DNA from: Clostridia bacterium
GTDB lineage: Bacteria > Bacillota > Clostridia > HGM11327
NCBI GenBank assembly: GCA_017935525.1
Contig: JAGBHJ010000009.1
Location: 1-32,786, forward strand
Direction of reading: 5' to 3'
DNA: 32,786 nucleotides
The first letter of the stretch is position 1. Each line of letters starts with the position of its first letter. Made by a program: the position numbers and the translations under genes. A model generated the notes under the pieces. The model was not told the origin of the DNA and did not search any database. It saw only the letters and a program-made list of their open reading frames with translations. This document shows, in pieces, positions 1 to 7,749 of this stretch.

Positions 1-41
1 AGGGCTCCGTGGTTGAGGTTAAGAAAGCCGTTAAGTCATAA
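1..41 (+). CDS. rplC: 50S ribosomal protein L3, C-terminal end (partial)
   Basis: Only the last 12 codons are present, read from base 3 to a TAA at 39-41. The residues GSVVEVKKAVKS match the usual basic tail of L3. Position immediately before rplD is the standard S10-operon order, which is the main reason for the call. The gene runs off the left edge. The rplD Shine-Dalgarno (AAGGAG) overlaps this stop region. Confidence 0.8.
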   Translation, partial: GSVVEVKKAVKS

Positions 42-52
42 GGAGAATAGAG

Positions 53-682
53 ATGCCGATAGTAAATTTATATAACATGAATGCAGAAGTGATCGGTGAG
101 ATTAACCTCGCTGATGAGATCTTCGGCAGTGACAAGATTAACGATACTGTTATTCATCAGGTAATGAAGATGCAGCTCGCTAACAAGAGACAGGGCACAC
201 AGTCCACACTCACACGTACAGAGGTTAGCGGCGGCGGCAAGAAGCCCTACAGACAGAAGGGCACAGGCAGAGCAAGACAGGGTTCCACAAGAGCTCCCCA
301 GTGGAGACATGGTGGCGTAGTATTCGCTCCCAAGCCGAGAGATTACAGCTTCTCCGTTCCGAAGAAGGTTAAGAGACTTGCTCTTAAGGGCACACTCGCT
401 TCCAAGGTTTGCGAGAACACCATCAAGGTAATCGACAGCATTTCAGTTGAAGAATTCAAGACAAAGGTTATCGCAGGTATGCTCGCTAAGTTTGAGCTTA
501 CAGGCAAGAAGACAATGCTCCTCATTAAGGAAAATGATGAGAAGCTCGTAAAGTCAGCAAGAAACATCCCCGGACTCATCGTTTCTTTCGTTGGTTCCCT
601 CAATGTTGTTGACTTGTTGAACTACGACAACGTGATCGTAAGCAAGGCTGCGATCGAGATGATTGAAGAGGTGTATAGATAA
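53..682 (+). CDS. rplD: 50S ribosomal protein L4
   Basis: L4 (209 aa) binds 23S rRNA and sends an extended loop into the wall of the peptide exit tunnel. The loop signature is visible around residues 53-80: TRTEVSGGGKKPYRQKGTG followed by RARQGS and the PQWRHGG turn. Length is normal for the family. The start has AAGGAG about 8 nt upstream. The stop overlaps the rplW start as TAATG, so the two are translationally coupled. In E. coli L4 represses its own S10 operon; the promoter-proximal leader that would show this lies outside the window. Confidence 0.97.
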   Translation: MPIVNLYNMNAEVIGEINLADEIFGSDKINDTVIHQVMKMQLANKRQGTQSTLTRTEVSGGGKKPYRQKGTGRARQGSTRAPQWRHGGVVFAPKPRDYSFSVPKKVKRLALKGTLASKVCENTIKVIDSISVEEFKTKVIAGMLAKFELTGKKTMLLIKENDEKLVKSARNIPGLIVSFVGSLNVVDLLNYDNVIVSKAAIEMIEEVYR

Positions 683-981
683 TGAAGACAGTTTATGATA
701 TTATATTAACACCTGTATTGACAGAGAAGAGCTACGCTCAGTTCGCAGACAGAAAGTACACCTTTAAGGTAGACGTAAACGCTAACAAGTTCCAGATCAA
801 GGAAGCTGTTGAGAAGATCTTCGGCGTTGAGGTTGAAAAGGTATACACAATGCGTTACGACGGTAAGATCAAGAACGCTAACAGACGCGTTCCCACAGGT
901 AAGACACCTCGTTACAAGAAGGCAATCGTTAAGCTCACAGCTGGCAGCAAGACGATCGAGTTCTTCGACGGCATGGCGTAA
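682..981 (+). CDS. rplW: 50S ribosomal protein L23
   Basis: L23 (99 aa) sits at the mouth of the exit tunnel and is the docking site for trigger factor and SRP. The N-terminal signature YDIILTPVLTEKS (residues 5-17) and YTFKVDVNANKFQIKEAVEK (residues 26-45) are typical, as is the basic loop that follows. The ATG overlaps the rplD stop by one base, so translation likely depends on rplD. rplB follows after 19 nt with a GGAGGA Shine-Dalgarno. Confidence 0.97.
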   Translation: MKTVYDIILTPVLTEKSYAQFADRKYTFKVDVNANKFQIKEAVEKIFGVEVEKVYTMRYDGKIKNANRRVPTGKTPRYKKAIVKLTAGSKTIEFFDGMA

Positions 982-1000
982 GCAGAACGGAGGATAAGAA

Positions 1001-1831
1001 ATGGCATTAAAGACATTCAGACCGACATCACCTGCAAGAAGACAGATGACAACGTTGGTTAACGAAGAAATTACAAAATATTCACCGGAAAAGAGCTTGC
1101 TCGCTCCCCAGAAGAAGAATGCCGGCAGAAACAGCTACGGCAGGATCACCGTTAGACACCAGGGTGGCGGCAACAGACAGAAGTACAGAGTAATCGACTT
1201 CAAGAGAAATAAGGACGGTATCCCCGCAAAGGTTGTTGGTATCGAGTACGATCCTAACAGATCCGCTAACATCGCTCTTTTGAGCTATGCTGACGGTGAG
1301 AAGAGATACATCATCGCTCCTTACGGCCTCAAGCCCAATGACGTGGTTATGTCCGGTGAGACAGCAGAGATCAAGACAGGTAACGCTCTCCAGATCAAGG
1401 ATATCCCGGTTGGTACAATTATCCACTGCATCGAGCTTTATCCCAACAAGGGCGCTCAGCTGGTAAGATCTGCAGGCGGCTTCGCTCAGCTCATGGCTAA
1501 GGAAGACAAGTTTGCTCAGGTTAGACTTCCCTCCGGCGAAGTTCGTATGATCAGAGTAGAGTGCAGAGCTACAATCGGTACAGTTGGTAACCTGGATTAC
1601 GAAAACGTTTCTTACGGTAAGGCTGGTAGAATCCGTCACATGGGTATCAAGCCCACAGTTCGCGGTTCCGTTATGAACCCCTGCGATCACCCTCATGGTG
1701 GTGGTGAAGGTAGAGCTCCTATCGGTAGACCCGGCCCGGTTACACCTTGGGGTAAGCCTGCTCTTGGATACAAGACACGTAAGAAGAAACAGTCTGATAA
1801 GTACATCATCAGCAGAAGAAAGTCTAAGTAA
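1001..1831 (+). CDS. rplB: 50S ribosomal protein L2
   Basis: L2 (276 aa) is a primary 23S rRNA binder needed for subunit association and peptidyl transfer. Visible are the N-terminal KTFRPTSPARRQMT, the central GRITVRHQGGG segment, and the near-invariant C-terminal MNPCDHPHGGGEGRAPIG, whose histidine lies close to the peptidyl transferase centre. The Cys in NPCDHPHG replaces the more usual Val. The basic tail RKKKQSDKYI is normal. It is followed by rpsS after 21 nt with AAGGAGG. Confidence 0.98.
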   Translation: MALKTFRPTSPARRQMTTLVNEEITKYSPEKSLLAPQKKNAGRNSYGRITVRHQGGGNRQKYRVIDFKRNKDGIPAKVVGIEYDPNRSANIALLSYADGEKRYIIAPYGLKPNDVVMSGETAEIKTGNALQIKDIPVGTIIHCIELYPNKGAQLVRSAGGFAQLMAKEDKFAQVRLPSGEVRMIRVECRATIGTVGNLDYENVSYGKAGRIRHMGIKPTVRGSVMNPCDHPHGGGEGRAPIGRPGPVTPWGKPALGYKTRKKKQSDKYIISRRKSK

Positions 1832-1852
1832 TGTGGAAGGAGGCTTTTAATA

Positions 1853-2140
1853 ATGAGTCGTTCAATTAAAAAAGGACCTTACGTTGCAGAATCTTTGATG
1901 AAGAAGATCGAAGCAATGAACGAAAGCGGCAACAAGTCTGTTATCAAGACTTGGTCAAGAGCTTCAATGATTTTCCCGGAAATGACAGGACACACAATTG
2001 CTGTTCACGATGGCAGAAAGCATGTTCCGATCTATATAACAGAGGAAATGATCGGTCATAAGTTGGGTGAATTCGTTCCGACAAGAACATTCAAAGGCCA
2101 TGTCGACAAGTCGGCAGATAAATCCTCTAAGGCTAGATGA
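1853..2140 (+). CDS. rpsS: 30S ribosomal protein S19
   Basis: S19 (95 aa) pairs with S13 in the head of the small subunit and contacts A-site tRNA. The sequence opens SRSIKKGPYV and carries KTWSRASMIFPEMTGHTIAVH and the HKLGEFVPTRTFKGH motif near residues 69-83, all standard. The stop is TGA. The strong AAGGAGGC precedes the start. It is a link in the uninterrupted S10 gene order. Confidence 0.97.
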   Translation: MSRSIKKGPYVAESLMKKIEAMNESGNKSVIKTWSRASMIFPEMTGHTIAVHDGRKHVPIYITEEMIGHKLGEFVPTRTFKGHVDKSADKSSKAR

Positions 2141-2164
2141 TCTTAACGGAAGGAGGACAATACT

Positions 2165-2551
2165 ATGGCAACTAGAGAAAGAGAAAAGGCAGCTAAGAGA
2201 GCTGAAGCTCGTGACAACAGACCTCACGCTTCAGTCAACAATATAAGAATTCCTGCACAGAAGGTAAGAATAGTAATCGATCTGATAAGAGGTAAGGACG
2301 TTAATGAGGCTATTGCGATCCTCGCAAATACTCCCAAGTCCGCTTCTCCGATCGTGCTCAAGCTTTTGAAGTCTGCAATCGCAAACGCAGAGCACAACCT
2401 GTCCATGGCAACAGATAACCTGTACGTTCAGGAGATCTGGGCTAACGACGGTTTTATAATGAAGAGATTCATGCCTAGAGCAAAGGGCAGTGCAGCAGGT
2501 ATCCAGAAGAGAACAAGCCACATCACGGTTGTTCTTAACGAGAGAAAGTAA
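2165..2551 (+). CDS. rplV: 50S ribosomal protein L22
   Basis: L22 (128 aa) lines the exit tunnel with a long beta-hairpin, the site of macrolide resistance changes in other bacteria. The core begins at IRIPAQKVRIVIDLIRGK (about residue 28), and the hairpin region RFMPRAKGSAAGIQKRTSH is intact. About 20 extra charged residues (MATREREKAAKRAEARDNRP) precede the usual start. AAGGAGG is placed correctly for the upstream ATG, so I keep the longer form. Confidence 0.96.
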   Translation: MATREREKAAKRAEARDNRPHASVNNIRIPAQKVRIVIDLIRGKDVNEAIAILANTPKSASPIVLKLLKSAIANAEHNLSMATDNLYVQEIWANDGFIMKRFMPRAKGSAAGIQKRTSHITVVLNERK

Positions 2552-2568
2552 TATAGGGGGATCGTCAA

Positions 2569-3216
2569 GTGGGTCAGAAAGTTAATCCCAACGGATTAAG
2601 AGTTGGCGTTATTAAGGAATGGGATGCAAAATGGTATGCATCAAAGAAGAACTACGCTGACTTGTTGGTAGAAGATTATAACTTGAGAAATATGCTCAAG
2701 GAGAGCCTTAAGGATTCAAGCGTTTCTAAGATCGAGATCGAAAGAGCCGCAAACAAGATTCAGGTTAGCATTTATACAGCAAAGCCCGGCATTGTAATCG
2801 GCAAGAACGGTGCAAGAGTTGAGGAGATCAAGAAGGATATTATTGCTTTCACAGGCAAGGAGGTTTCCCTCAATATCGTTGAGATCAAGAATCCCGACAA
2901 GGATGCACAGCTCGTTGCAGAGAGCATTGCGGCTCAGCTGGAGAGAAGAGTATCATTCCGTCGTGCAATGAAGTTTGCTATGTCCCGTGCAGAAAAGGCA
3001 GGCGCTAAGGGTATCAAGACAATGGTATCAGGCCGTCTTAACGGTAACGAGATCGCAAGAAGCGAGGCTTACAACGAGGGTACAACTCCGTTGCAGACAT
3101 TGAGAGCAGATATCGACTACGGTTTTGCTGAGGCACATACAACCTACGGTATCATCGGTGTTAAGGTTTGGGTTTACAAGGGCGAAGTCCTTGCCAAGGA
3201 TAAGAACAACAAGTAA
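2569..3216 (+). CDS. rpsC: 30S ribosomal protein S3
   Basis: S3 (215 aa) forms part of the mRNA entry channel. It starts at GTG (MGQKVNPNGLRVGV), with AGGGGG 8 nt upstream. The type-II KH domain with its GKNG loop is at about residues 77-80 (KPGIVIGKNGARVEEIKK). The C-terminal domain carries GRLNGNEIARSE and the DIDYGFAEAHTTYG signature. Length is normal. Confidence 0.97.
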   Translation: MGQKVNPNGLRVGVIKEWDAKWYASKKNYADLLVEDYNLRNMLKESLKDSSVSKIEIERAANKIQVSIYTAKPGIVIGKNGARVEEIKKDIIAFTGKEVSLNIVEIKNPDKDAQLVAESIAAQLERRVSFRRAMKFAMSRAEKAGAKGIKTMVSGRLNGNEIARSEAYNEGTTPLQTLRADIDYGFAEAHTTYGIIGVKVWVYKGEVLAKDKNNK

Positions 3217-3237
3217 TATGGGAGGCTTAGATAAATC

Positions 3238-3663
3238 ATGTTAATGCCTAAGAGAGTTAAAAGAAGAAGAGTTCACAGAGGACGCATGAAGGGCCAGGCT
3301 CATAAGAACAACTTTGTTGCTTATGGCGAGTACGGCCTTATGTCCATGGAGCCTTCATGGATAACAAGCAATCAGATCGAGGCAGCCCGTGTTGCTATGA
3401 CACGTTATGCTAAGAGAGACGGTAAGGTTTGGCTGAAGATATTCCCTCACAAGCCTGTTACAGAGAAGCCCGCTGAAACACGTATGGGTTCCGGTAAGGG
3501 TGCTCCGTCCTACTGGGTTGCAGTAGTAAAGCCGGGTACGGTTATGTTTGAAATCGCAGGTTTGTCAGAAGAAGTATCGAGAGAAGCTCTCCGTCTTGCA
3601 TCTCACAAGCTTCCGGTTAAGTGTAAGATAGTAAAGAAAGAAGAAATGGGTGGTGAAGAATAA
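3238..3663 (+). CDS. rplP: 50S ribosomal protein L16
   Basis: L16 (141 aa) lies near the A site and organises tRNA binding on the large subunit. The start MLMPKRVKRRRVHRGRMKG and the motif WITSNQIEAARVAMTRY (about residues 41-57) are typical, as is RMGSGKGAPSYWVAVVKPG. Its stop overlaps the rpmC start as TAATG, which couples L16 and L29 synthesis. Confidence 0.97.
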   Translation: MLMPKRVKRRRVHRGRMKGQAHKNNFVAYGEYGLMSMEPSWITSNQIEAARVAMTRYAKRDGKVWLKIFPHKPVTEKPAETRMGSGKGAPSYWVAVVKPGTVMFEIAGLSEEVSREALRLASHKLPVKCKIVKKEEMGGEE

Positions 3664-3863
3664 TGAAAGCTACTGAAATTAGAGAAATGACAAATGAAGA
3701 GCTTACAAAAAAGCTTGAAGAATTTAAGAGTGAGCTTTTCGTTCTTCGTTTCCAGAATGAAACAGGTCAATTGGAAAACCCGATGAAGATAAACCTTATC
3801 AAGAAGGATATCGCAAGAGTAAAGACAGTTCTGCGCGAAAGAGCTGCTAATGTGAACGGCTGA
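3663..3863 (+). CDS. rpmC: 50S ribosomal protein L29
   Basis: L29 (66 aa) is a two-helix protein beside L23 at the tunnel exit. Its N-terminal ATEIREMTNEELTKKLEEFK and the conserved LFVLRFQNETGQLENPMKI segment are clear. The gene starts on the last base of the rplP stop and ends in TGA, 17 nt before rpsQ. There are no cysteines or extensions. Confidence 0.96.
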   Translation: MKATEIREMTNEELTKKLEEFKSELFVLRFQNETGQLENPMKINLIKKDIARVKTVLRERAANVNG

Positions 3864-3880
3864 GAAGGGAGGCAGTACTC

Positions 3881-4135
3881 ATGGAAAGAAATCTTAGAAA
3901 ACAGAGAATCGGTATTGTCATCAGCAATAAGATGGATAAGACTATCGTTGTTGCAATCAGAGAGAGAAAGCTCGATAAGCTTTATGGCAAGGTTGTAAAC
4001 AGAACAAAGAAGCTCATGGCTCACGATGAGGAAAATCAGTGCGGCATCGGCGACAGAGTTCTCGTTATGGAAACAAGACCTCTCAGCAAGAACAAGCGTT
4101 GGCGCGTTGTGGAAGTTCTTCAGAAGGCAGATTAA
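3881..4135 (+). CDS. rpsQ: 30S ribosomal protein S17
   Basis: S17 (84 aa) is an OB-fold primary binder of 16S rRNA. The motif GIVISNKMDKTIVVAIRERK begins at about residue 11, followed by YGKVVNRTKKLMAHDE and GDRVLVMETRPLSKNKRWRV, all diagnostic. GGGAGG precedes the ATG. It lies in the normal rpmC-rpsQ-rplN order. Confidence 0.97.
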   Translation: MERNLRKQRIGIVISNKMDKTIVVAIRERKLDKLYGKVVNRTKKLMAHDEENQCGIGDRVLVMETRPLSKNKRWRVVEVLQKAD

Positions 4136-4152
4136 TTTAAGGAGGAATAACT

Positions 4153-4521
4153 GTGATTCAGCAGCAAACAATTTTATCTGTTGGCGACAACACAGGTGCT
4201 AAGGAGATCATGTGCATCAGAGTGTTGGGCGGCTCCGGCAGAGTATATGCAAATATCGGTGATATTATAGTTGCCAGCGTTAAAAGTGCAACACCCGGCG
4301 GCGTTGTAAAAAAGGGCGACGTTGTAAGGGCTGTAGTTGTTCGTTCAACAAAAGGCCTCAAGAGAGCTGACGGTTCCATTATTCGTTTTGACGAGAATGC
4401 AGCAGTTATCATTGATAAGGATAAGCAGCCTCGCGGAACACGTATTTTTGGGCCAGTAGCAAGAGAGCTCAGAGAAAAGGATTTCATGAGAATCATTTCT
4501 CTCGCGCCTGAAGTGCTTTAA
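4153..4521 (+). CDS. rplN: 50S ribosomal protein L14
   Basis: L14 (122 aa) is at the subunit interface, forms bridge B8 and is the docking site for silencing factor RsfS. It starts at GTG (MIQQQTILSVGDNTGAKEIM), with AAGGAGG 7 nt upstream. GGDVVRAVVVRSTKG-like and GTRIFGPVARELR motifs are present and length is exact for the family. It marks the start of the spc segment. Confidence 0.97.
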   Translation: MIQQQTILSVGDNTGAKEIMCIRVLGGSGRVYANIGDIIVASVKSATPGGVVKKGDVVRAVVVRSTKGLKRADGSIIRFDENAAVIIDKDKQPRGTRIFGPVARELREKDFMRIISLAPEVL

Positions 4522-4538
4522 TTTGGAGGACGCAAATA

Positions 4539-4856
4539 ATGAAAATGCATGTAAAGAAGAATGATAAAGTAATCGTTATTTCCGGTGAAGACGCAGGCGT
4601 AATCGGTAACGTTATTGAATCCATGCCTAAGGAAGGCAAGGTAGTTGTAAAGGGTGTAAACATCGTTAAGAAGCATGTTAGACCCAGAAATGCTCAGCAG
4701 CAGGGCGGAATTCTCGACCAGGAAGCTGCTATCTACGCATCAAAGGTAATGCTCTACTGCGACAAGTGCAAGGCAGGCGTTAGAGTTGCTCACAAGATCA
4801 ACGAGGACGGCTCCAAGGTTAGAGTTTGCAAGAAGTGCGGCGAAGTGATTGAATAA
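4539..4856 (+). CDS. rplX: 50S ribosomal protein L24 (zinc-ribbon form)
   Basis: L24 (105 aa) is an assembly initiator. The N-terminal KOW motif is at residues 6-35 (KNDKVIVISGEDAGVIGNV). The C-terminus carries two CxxC pairs (CDKC at about 74-77 and CKKC at about 97-100), so this is the zinc-binding C+ form that many Clostridia have and Bacillus lacks. TTGGAGG precedes the start. Confidence 0.96.
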   Translation: MKMHVKKNDKVIVISGEDAGVIGNVIESMPKEGKVVVKGVNIVKKHVRPRNAQQQGGILDQEAAIYASKVMLYCDKCKAGVRVAHKINEDGSKVRVCKKCGEVIE

Positions 4857-4879
4857 GGCTGAGAGGAAGGAATAATAAA

Positions 4880-5422
4880 ATGGATAGACTTATTGAAAAG
4901 TACAATAAGGAAGTAGTTCCTGCATTGCAGAACCGCTTCAACTATAAGAATGTTATGCAGATTCCGAAGCTGGAAAAGATCATCGTTAACATGAGAGTTG
5001 GCGAGGCTAAGGAAAACCCCAAGGCTCTTGAAGGCGCTATTGCAGACATGCGTATCATCACAGGCCAGCAGCCTGTTGTTACAGTAGCAAGAAAGTCCAT
5101 CGCAAACTTTAAGGTTCGTGAAGGACAGAAGATCGGCTGCAAGGTAACACTCAGAGGCGACATGATGCTCAGCTTCTTTGACAGACTTGTTAACATAGCT
5201 CTCCCCAGAACACGTGACTTTAAGGGCGTGTCCAGAGATTCTTTCGACGGCAGAGGAAACTATGCTATGGGTATTAAGGAACAGCTCATTTTCCCTGAAA
5301 TTGAGTATGACAAGATTGACAAGATCAGAGGCTTTGATATTATTATCGTAACAACAGCCCAGACTGACGAAGAGGCAAGAGTACTCCTTGAGGAATACGG
5401 TATGCCTTTCGCAAAGCAGTAA
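4880..5422 (+). CDS. rplE: 50S ribosomal protein L5
   Basis: L5 (180 aa) binds 5S rRNA and contacts P-site tRNA. The signatures NVMQIPKLEKIIVNMRVGEA (about residues 24-43), RKSIANFKVREGQKIG and RDFKGVSRDSFDGRGNYAMG are all intact, as is the FPEIEYDKIDKIRGFDI end. Length is normal. The neighbours rplX and rpsN follow the standard order. Confidence 0.97.
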   Translation: MDRLIEKYNKEVVPALQNRFNYKNVMQIPKLEKIIVNMRVGEAKENPKALEGAIADMRIITGQQPVVTVARKSIANFKVREGQKIGCKVTLRGDMMLSFFDRLVNIALPRTRDFKGVSRDSFDGRGNYAMGIKEQLIFPEIEYDKIDKIRGFDIIIVTTAQTDEEARVLLEEYGMPFAKQ

Positions 5423-5434
5423 GGAGGAACAACA

Positions 5435-5620
5435 ATGGCTAAGACATCTTTGAAGGTAAAGCAGCAGAGACCTGCTAAGTTTTCAACAAGAGAATATAAC
5501 CGTTGCAAGATTTGTGGAAGACCTCATGCTTACTTGAGAAAGTACGGAATTTGCAGAATTTGTTTCAGAGAGTTGGCTTACAAAGGTGAAATTCCGGGCG
5601 TTCGCAAGGCTAGCTGGTAA
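5435..5620 (+). CDS. rpsN: 30S ribosomal protein S14 type Z
   Basis: This is the short, zinc-binding S14 (61 aa, also named rpsZ). The four zinc ligands are visible in CKICGRPHAYLRKYGICRIC, residues 24-43. S14 sits in the 30S head. This C+ copy is the housekeeping version in Firmicutes; a zinc-free paralogue, if the genome has one, is not in this window. It starts 12 nt after rplE, with AAGGAGG. Confidence 0.97.
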   Translation: MAKTSLKVKQQRPAKFSTREYNRCKICGRPHAYLRKYGICRICFRELAYKGEIPGVRKASW

Positions 5621-5641
5621 TCAACTTAAGGAGGAATAACA

Positions 5642-6040
5642 ATGGCTATTACAGATCCTATAGCAGATATGCTTACTCGCATGAGAAATGCTCTCACAAT
5701 CAGACAGGAAACTGTTATGATCCCTGTTTCTACGATCAAGGTTGCGATTGCAGATATTCTCGTGAGAGAAGGTTACATTAAATCATATAAGATAGTAAAA
5801 GAAGGAAAATTCGATTCAATAAGAGTTAGTCTGAAGTACACAGCTGACAAGAAGTCCGTTATCAGCGGTCTTAAGAGAATCAGCAAGCCCGGTCTTCGCG
5901 TTTACGCAGGAAAAGACGAGCTTCCTAAGGTGCTTGACGGCTTGGGCATTGCAATCGTTTCGACTTCAGGCGGTATTATGACGGACAAAGAAGCACGCAA
6001 GGCTGGCCTTGGCGGTGAAGTTCTCTGCTTCGTATGGTAA
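5642..6040 (+). CDS. rpsH: 30S ribosomal protein S8
   Basis: S8 (132 aa) binds 16S rRNA helix 21. In E. coli it is the spc operon repressor. The N-terminal DPIADMLTRMRNA (residues 5-17) and the C-terminal GIAIVSTSGGIMTDKEARK motif, followed by GGEVLCFVW, are canonical. I see no obvious S8-binding mimic in the short rplX-rplE gap, so autoregulation is not shown here. Confidence 0.97.
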   Translation: MAITDPIADMLTRMRNALTIRQETVMIPVSTIKVAIADILVREGYIKSYKIVKEGKFDSIRVSLKYTADKKSVISGLKRISKPGLRVYAGKDELPKVLDGLGIAIVSTSGGIMTDKEARKAGLGGEVLCFVW

Positions 6041-6068
6041 TCGACCGGAATGAAAGGCGGATATTGAT

Positions 6069-6626
6069 ATGTCAAGAATAGGTAGAAAGGTAATTCCCGT
6101 ACCGGCATCTGTTAAGGTAAACCTCGATGCTGATAAGGTTATCACAGTAAAGGGACCCAAGGGCGAATTACAGTATAAGATAAATCCCGAAATTACGGTT
6201 GAAGTTGAAGGCAATGAGATCAGATGCTCTCGTTCCAGCGACGAGCAGAGAGACAGAGCTCTTCACGGTCTTACAAGAGTGCTTATCAACAACATGGTTG
6301 TTGGTGTCACAGATGGCTTCAGCAAGACTCTTGAGGTTGTGGGTGTTGGTTACAGAGCAGAAAAGAAGGGCAAGGCTCTTCACCTGAACGTAGGCTTCTC
6401 TCACCCCATTATTTTTGAAGAGCCCAAGGGCATCACGATCGATGTTCCCAACCAGAACACGATCGTAGTTAATGGCTACGACAAGGTACAGGTTGGCGAG
6501 GTTGCTGCTAAGATCAGATCCTTCAGAAAGCCCAATCCGTATGCAGACAGTGCTGCTTATGCTAAGGGTATCAGATACCAGGGCGAGCGTATTGCTGTTA
6601 AAGAAGGCAAGAAGTCAACTAAATAA
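6069..6626 (+). CDS. rplF: 50S ribosomal protein L6
   Basis: L6 (185 aa) is two copies of one alpha/beta fold near the factor-binding site. The start SRIGRKVIPVPASVKV and the C-terminal RKPNPYADSAAYAKGIRY block (about residues 152-169) are diagnostic. It is a few residues longer than the usual 178 because of the basic tail. The upstream Shine-Dalgarno is AAAGGCGG. The frameshifted rplR follows after 19 nt. Confidence 0.97.
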   Translation: MSRIGRKVIPVPASVKVNLDADKVITVKGPKGELQYKINPEITVEVEGNEIRCSRSSDEQRDRALHGLTRVLINNMVVGVTDGFSKTLEVVGVGYRAEKKGKALHLNVGFSHPIIFEEPKGITIDVPNQNTIVVNGYDKVQVGEVAAKIRSFRKPNPYADSAAYAKGIRYQGERIAVKEGKKSTK

Positions 6627-6645
6627 TCGGTAAGGAGAACAGCAA

Positions 6646-7012
6646 ATGGTTAGTAAAGTAAATAGTAATGAAAAGCGTCTCGAGCGTCATAGAAGAATTA
6701 GAAAGAATTTGAACGGCACAAGCGAAAAGCCCCGTTTTGATGTTTTCCGCAGCTCCAAGCACATTTATGTTGATTATCGATGACACAAAGGGCGTAACAC
6801 TTGTTGCAGCTTCAACTGTTGAAAAGGAGATCGCTGAGGCGGTTGCCGGCAAGACAAAGACAGAGGCTGCTCAGATCGTTGGTCAGATCGCTGCTGAAAG
6901 AGCAAAGGCAAACGGTATCGAAACAGTTGTGTTCGACCGTGGCGGATACATCTATCACGGCAGAGTTAAGGCTGTAGCAGACGGCGCAAGAGAAGCCGGA
7001 CTCAACTTCTGA
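6646..7012 (+). CDS. rplR: 50S ribosomal protein L18, apparent frameshift
   Basis: L18 binds 5S rRNA. The gene starts at ATG 6646 with TAAGGAG upstream, and reads MVSKVNSNEKRLERHRRIRK through KPRFDVFRSSKHIYV in frame 1. It then meets TGA at 6781. The rest of L18 (IIDDTKGVTLVAAST to FDRGGYIYHGRVKA and AREAGLNF) is in the next frame to TGA 7010-7012. Against family expectation (HIYxQIIDD), four bases (GTTG, about 6769-6772) stand where six belong, so a two-base loss is the simplest explanation. The function is essential and both halves are perfectly conserved. I therefore suspect a sequencing or assembly error over a true pseudogene. Confidence 0.85.
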
Positions 7013-7026
7013 GGAGGAAAAGAACA

Positions 7027-7530
7027 ATGCGTATTGATTACAGTAAGATGGAAAATCAGCTTCAGGAGAAGCTCATTAAGTACAACTCTGTTACTAAGGT
7101 TGTTAAGGGCGGTAAGAACAACCGTTGGAGCGCTATCGTAGTTGTTGGTGACAACAACGGTCACGTTGGCGTAGGCAGCGGTAAGGCTATCGAAATCGGT
7201 GAGGCTCACAGAAAGGCAAACGAGGCTGCTAAGAAGCACCTTATGTACGTTCCCAGAAGAGGCTCCACAATTCCTCACAGAATTATCGGTGAATTCGGTA
7301 GCGGTAAGGTACTCATCATGCCCGCAAGACCCGGTACAGGCGTTATCGCCGGCGGTGCGGTTCGTGCAGTGCTTGAGTTGGCAGGTGTTAAGGACGTAAG
7401 AGCAAAGAACTTGGGTTCTAACAATGTTGGTAACGTTCTTAATGCTACATTGGACGCTCTTTCAAAGCTTAAGGATGCAGAGACTGTTGCTAAGAACAGA
7501 GGCAAGACAGTTGAAGAGATCCTTGAGTAA
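7027..7530 (+). CDS. rpsE: 30S ribosomal protein S5
   Basis: S5 (167 aa) takes part in decoding accuracy and mRNA unwinding. The double-strand RNA-binding fold is at the N-terminus (KVVKGGKNNRWSAIVVVGDN, about residues 24-43, then GHVGVGSGKA). The C-terminal domain contains MPARPGTGVIAGGAVRAVLE and the KNLGSNNVGNVLNAT block. GAGGAGG precedes the ATG 14 nt after rplR, so its expression does not need the intact rplR frame. Confidence 0.97.
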   Translation: MRIDYSKMENQLQEKLIKYNSVTKVVKGGKNNRWSAIVVVGDNNGHVGVGSGKAIEIGEAHRKANEAAKKHLMYVPRRGSTIPHRIIGEFGSGKVLIMPARPGTGVIAGGAVRAVLELAGVKDVRAKNLGSNNVGNVLNATLDALSKLKDAETVAKNRGKTVEEILE

Positions 7531-7545
7531 TCGGAGGTAGTTATA

Positions 7546-7734
7546 ATGGCAAAGATCAAGGTTACTCAGATTAAGAGTACAAACAAAGAAACTGAAAAGC
7601 AGAAGGCTAATATCAAGGCTCTCGGTCTTAAGAAGATCCGCGACAGCCGAGTTTTTGAGGATACACCGGATATTATGGGTAAAATCAAGGCGGTTGCTCA
7701 CTTGGTAAAGGTTGAGCCTGCTGATAACGAATAA
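7546..7734 (+). CDS. rpmD: 50S ribosomal protein L30
   Basis: L30 (62 aa) is a small ferredoxin-like fold on the large subunit. Recognisable are KIKVTQIKSTNKETEKQKAN at the start and the LGLKKIRDSRVFEDTPDIMG block (about residues 26-45). The start has CGGAGG upstream. The rpsE-rpmD-rplO order supports the call. Confidence 0.95.
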   Translation: MAKIKVTQIKSTNKETEKQKANIKALGLKKIRDSRVFEDTPDIMGKIKAVAHLVKVEPADNE

Positions 7735-7749
7735 TTCGGAGGTGTAAAC

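Noticed and set aside
6772..6790. Programmed +1 frameshift in rplR (prfB-like CGA-TGA-C)
   Set aside because: The shifted product would be one residue short of the family pattern, CGA is a poor slip codon and no Shine-Dalgarno-like stimulator precedes it. A two-base loss explains the alignment better.
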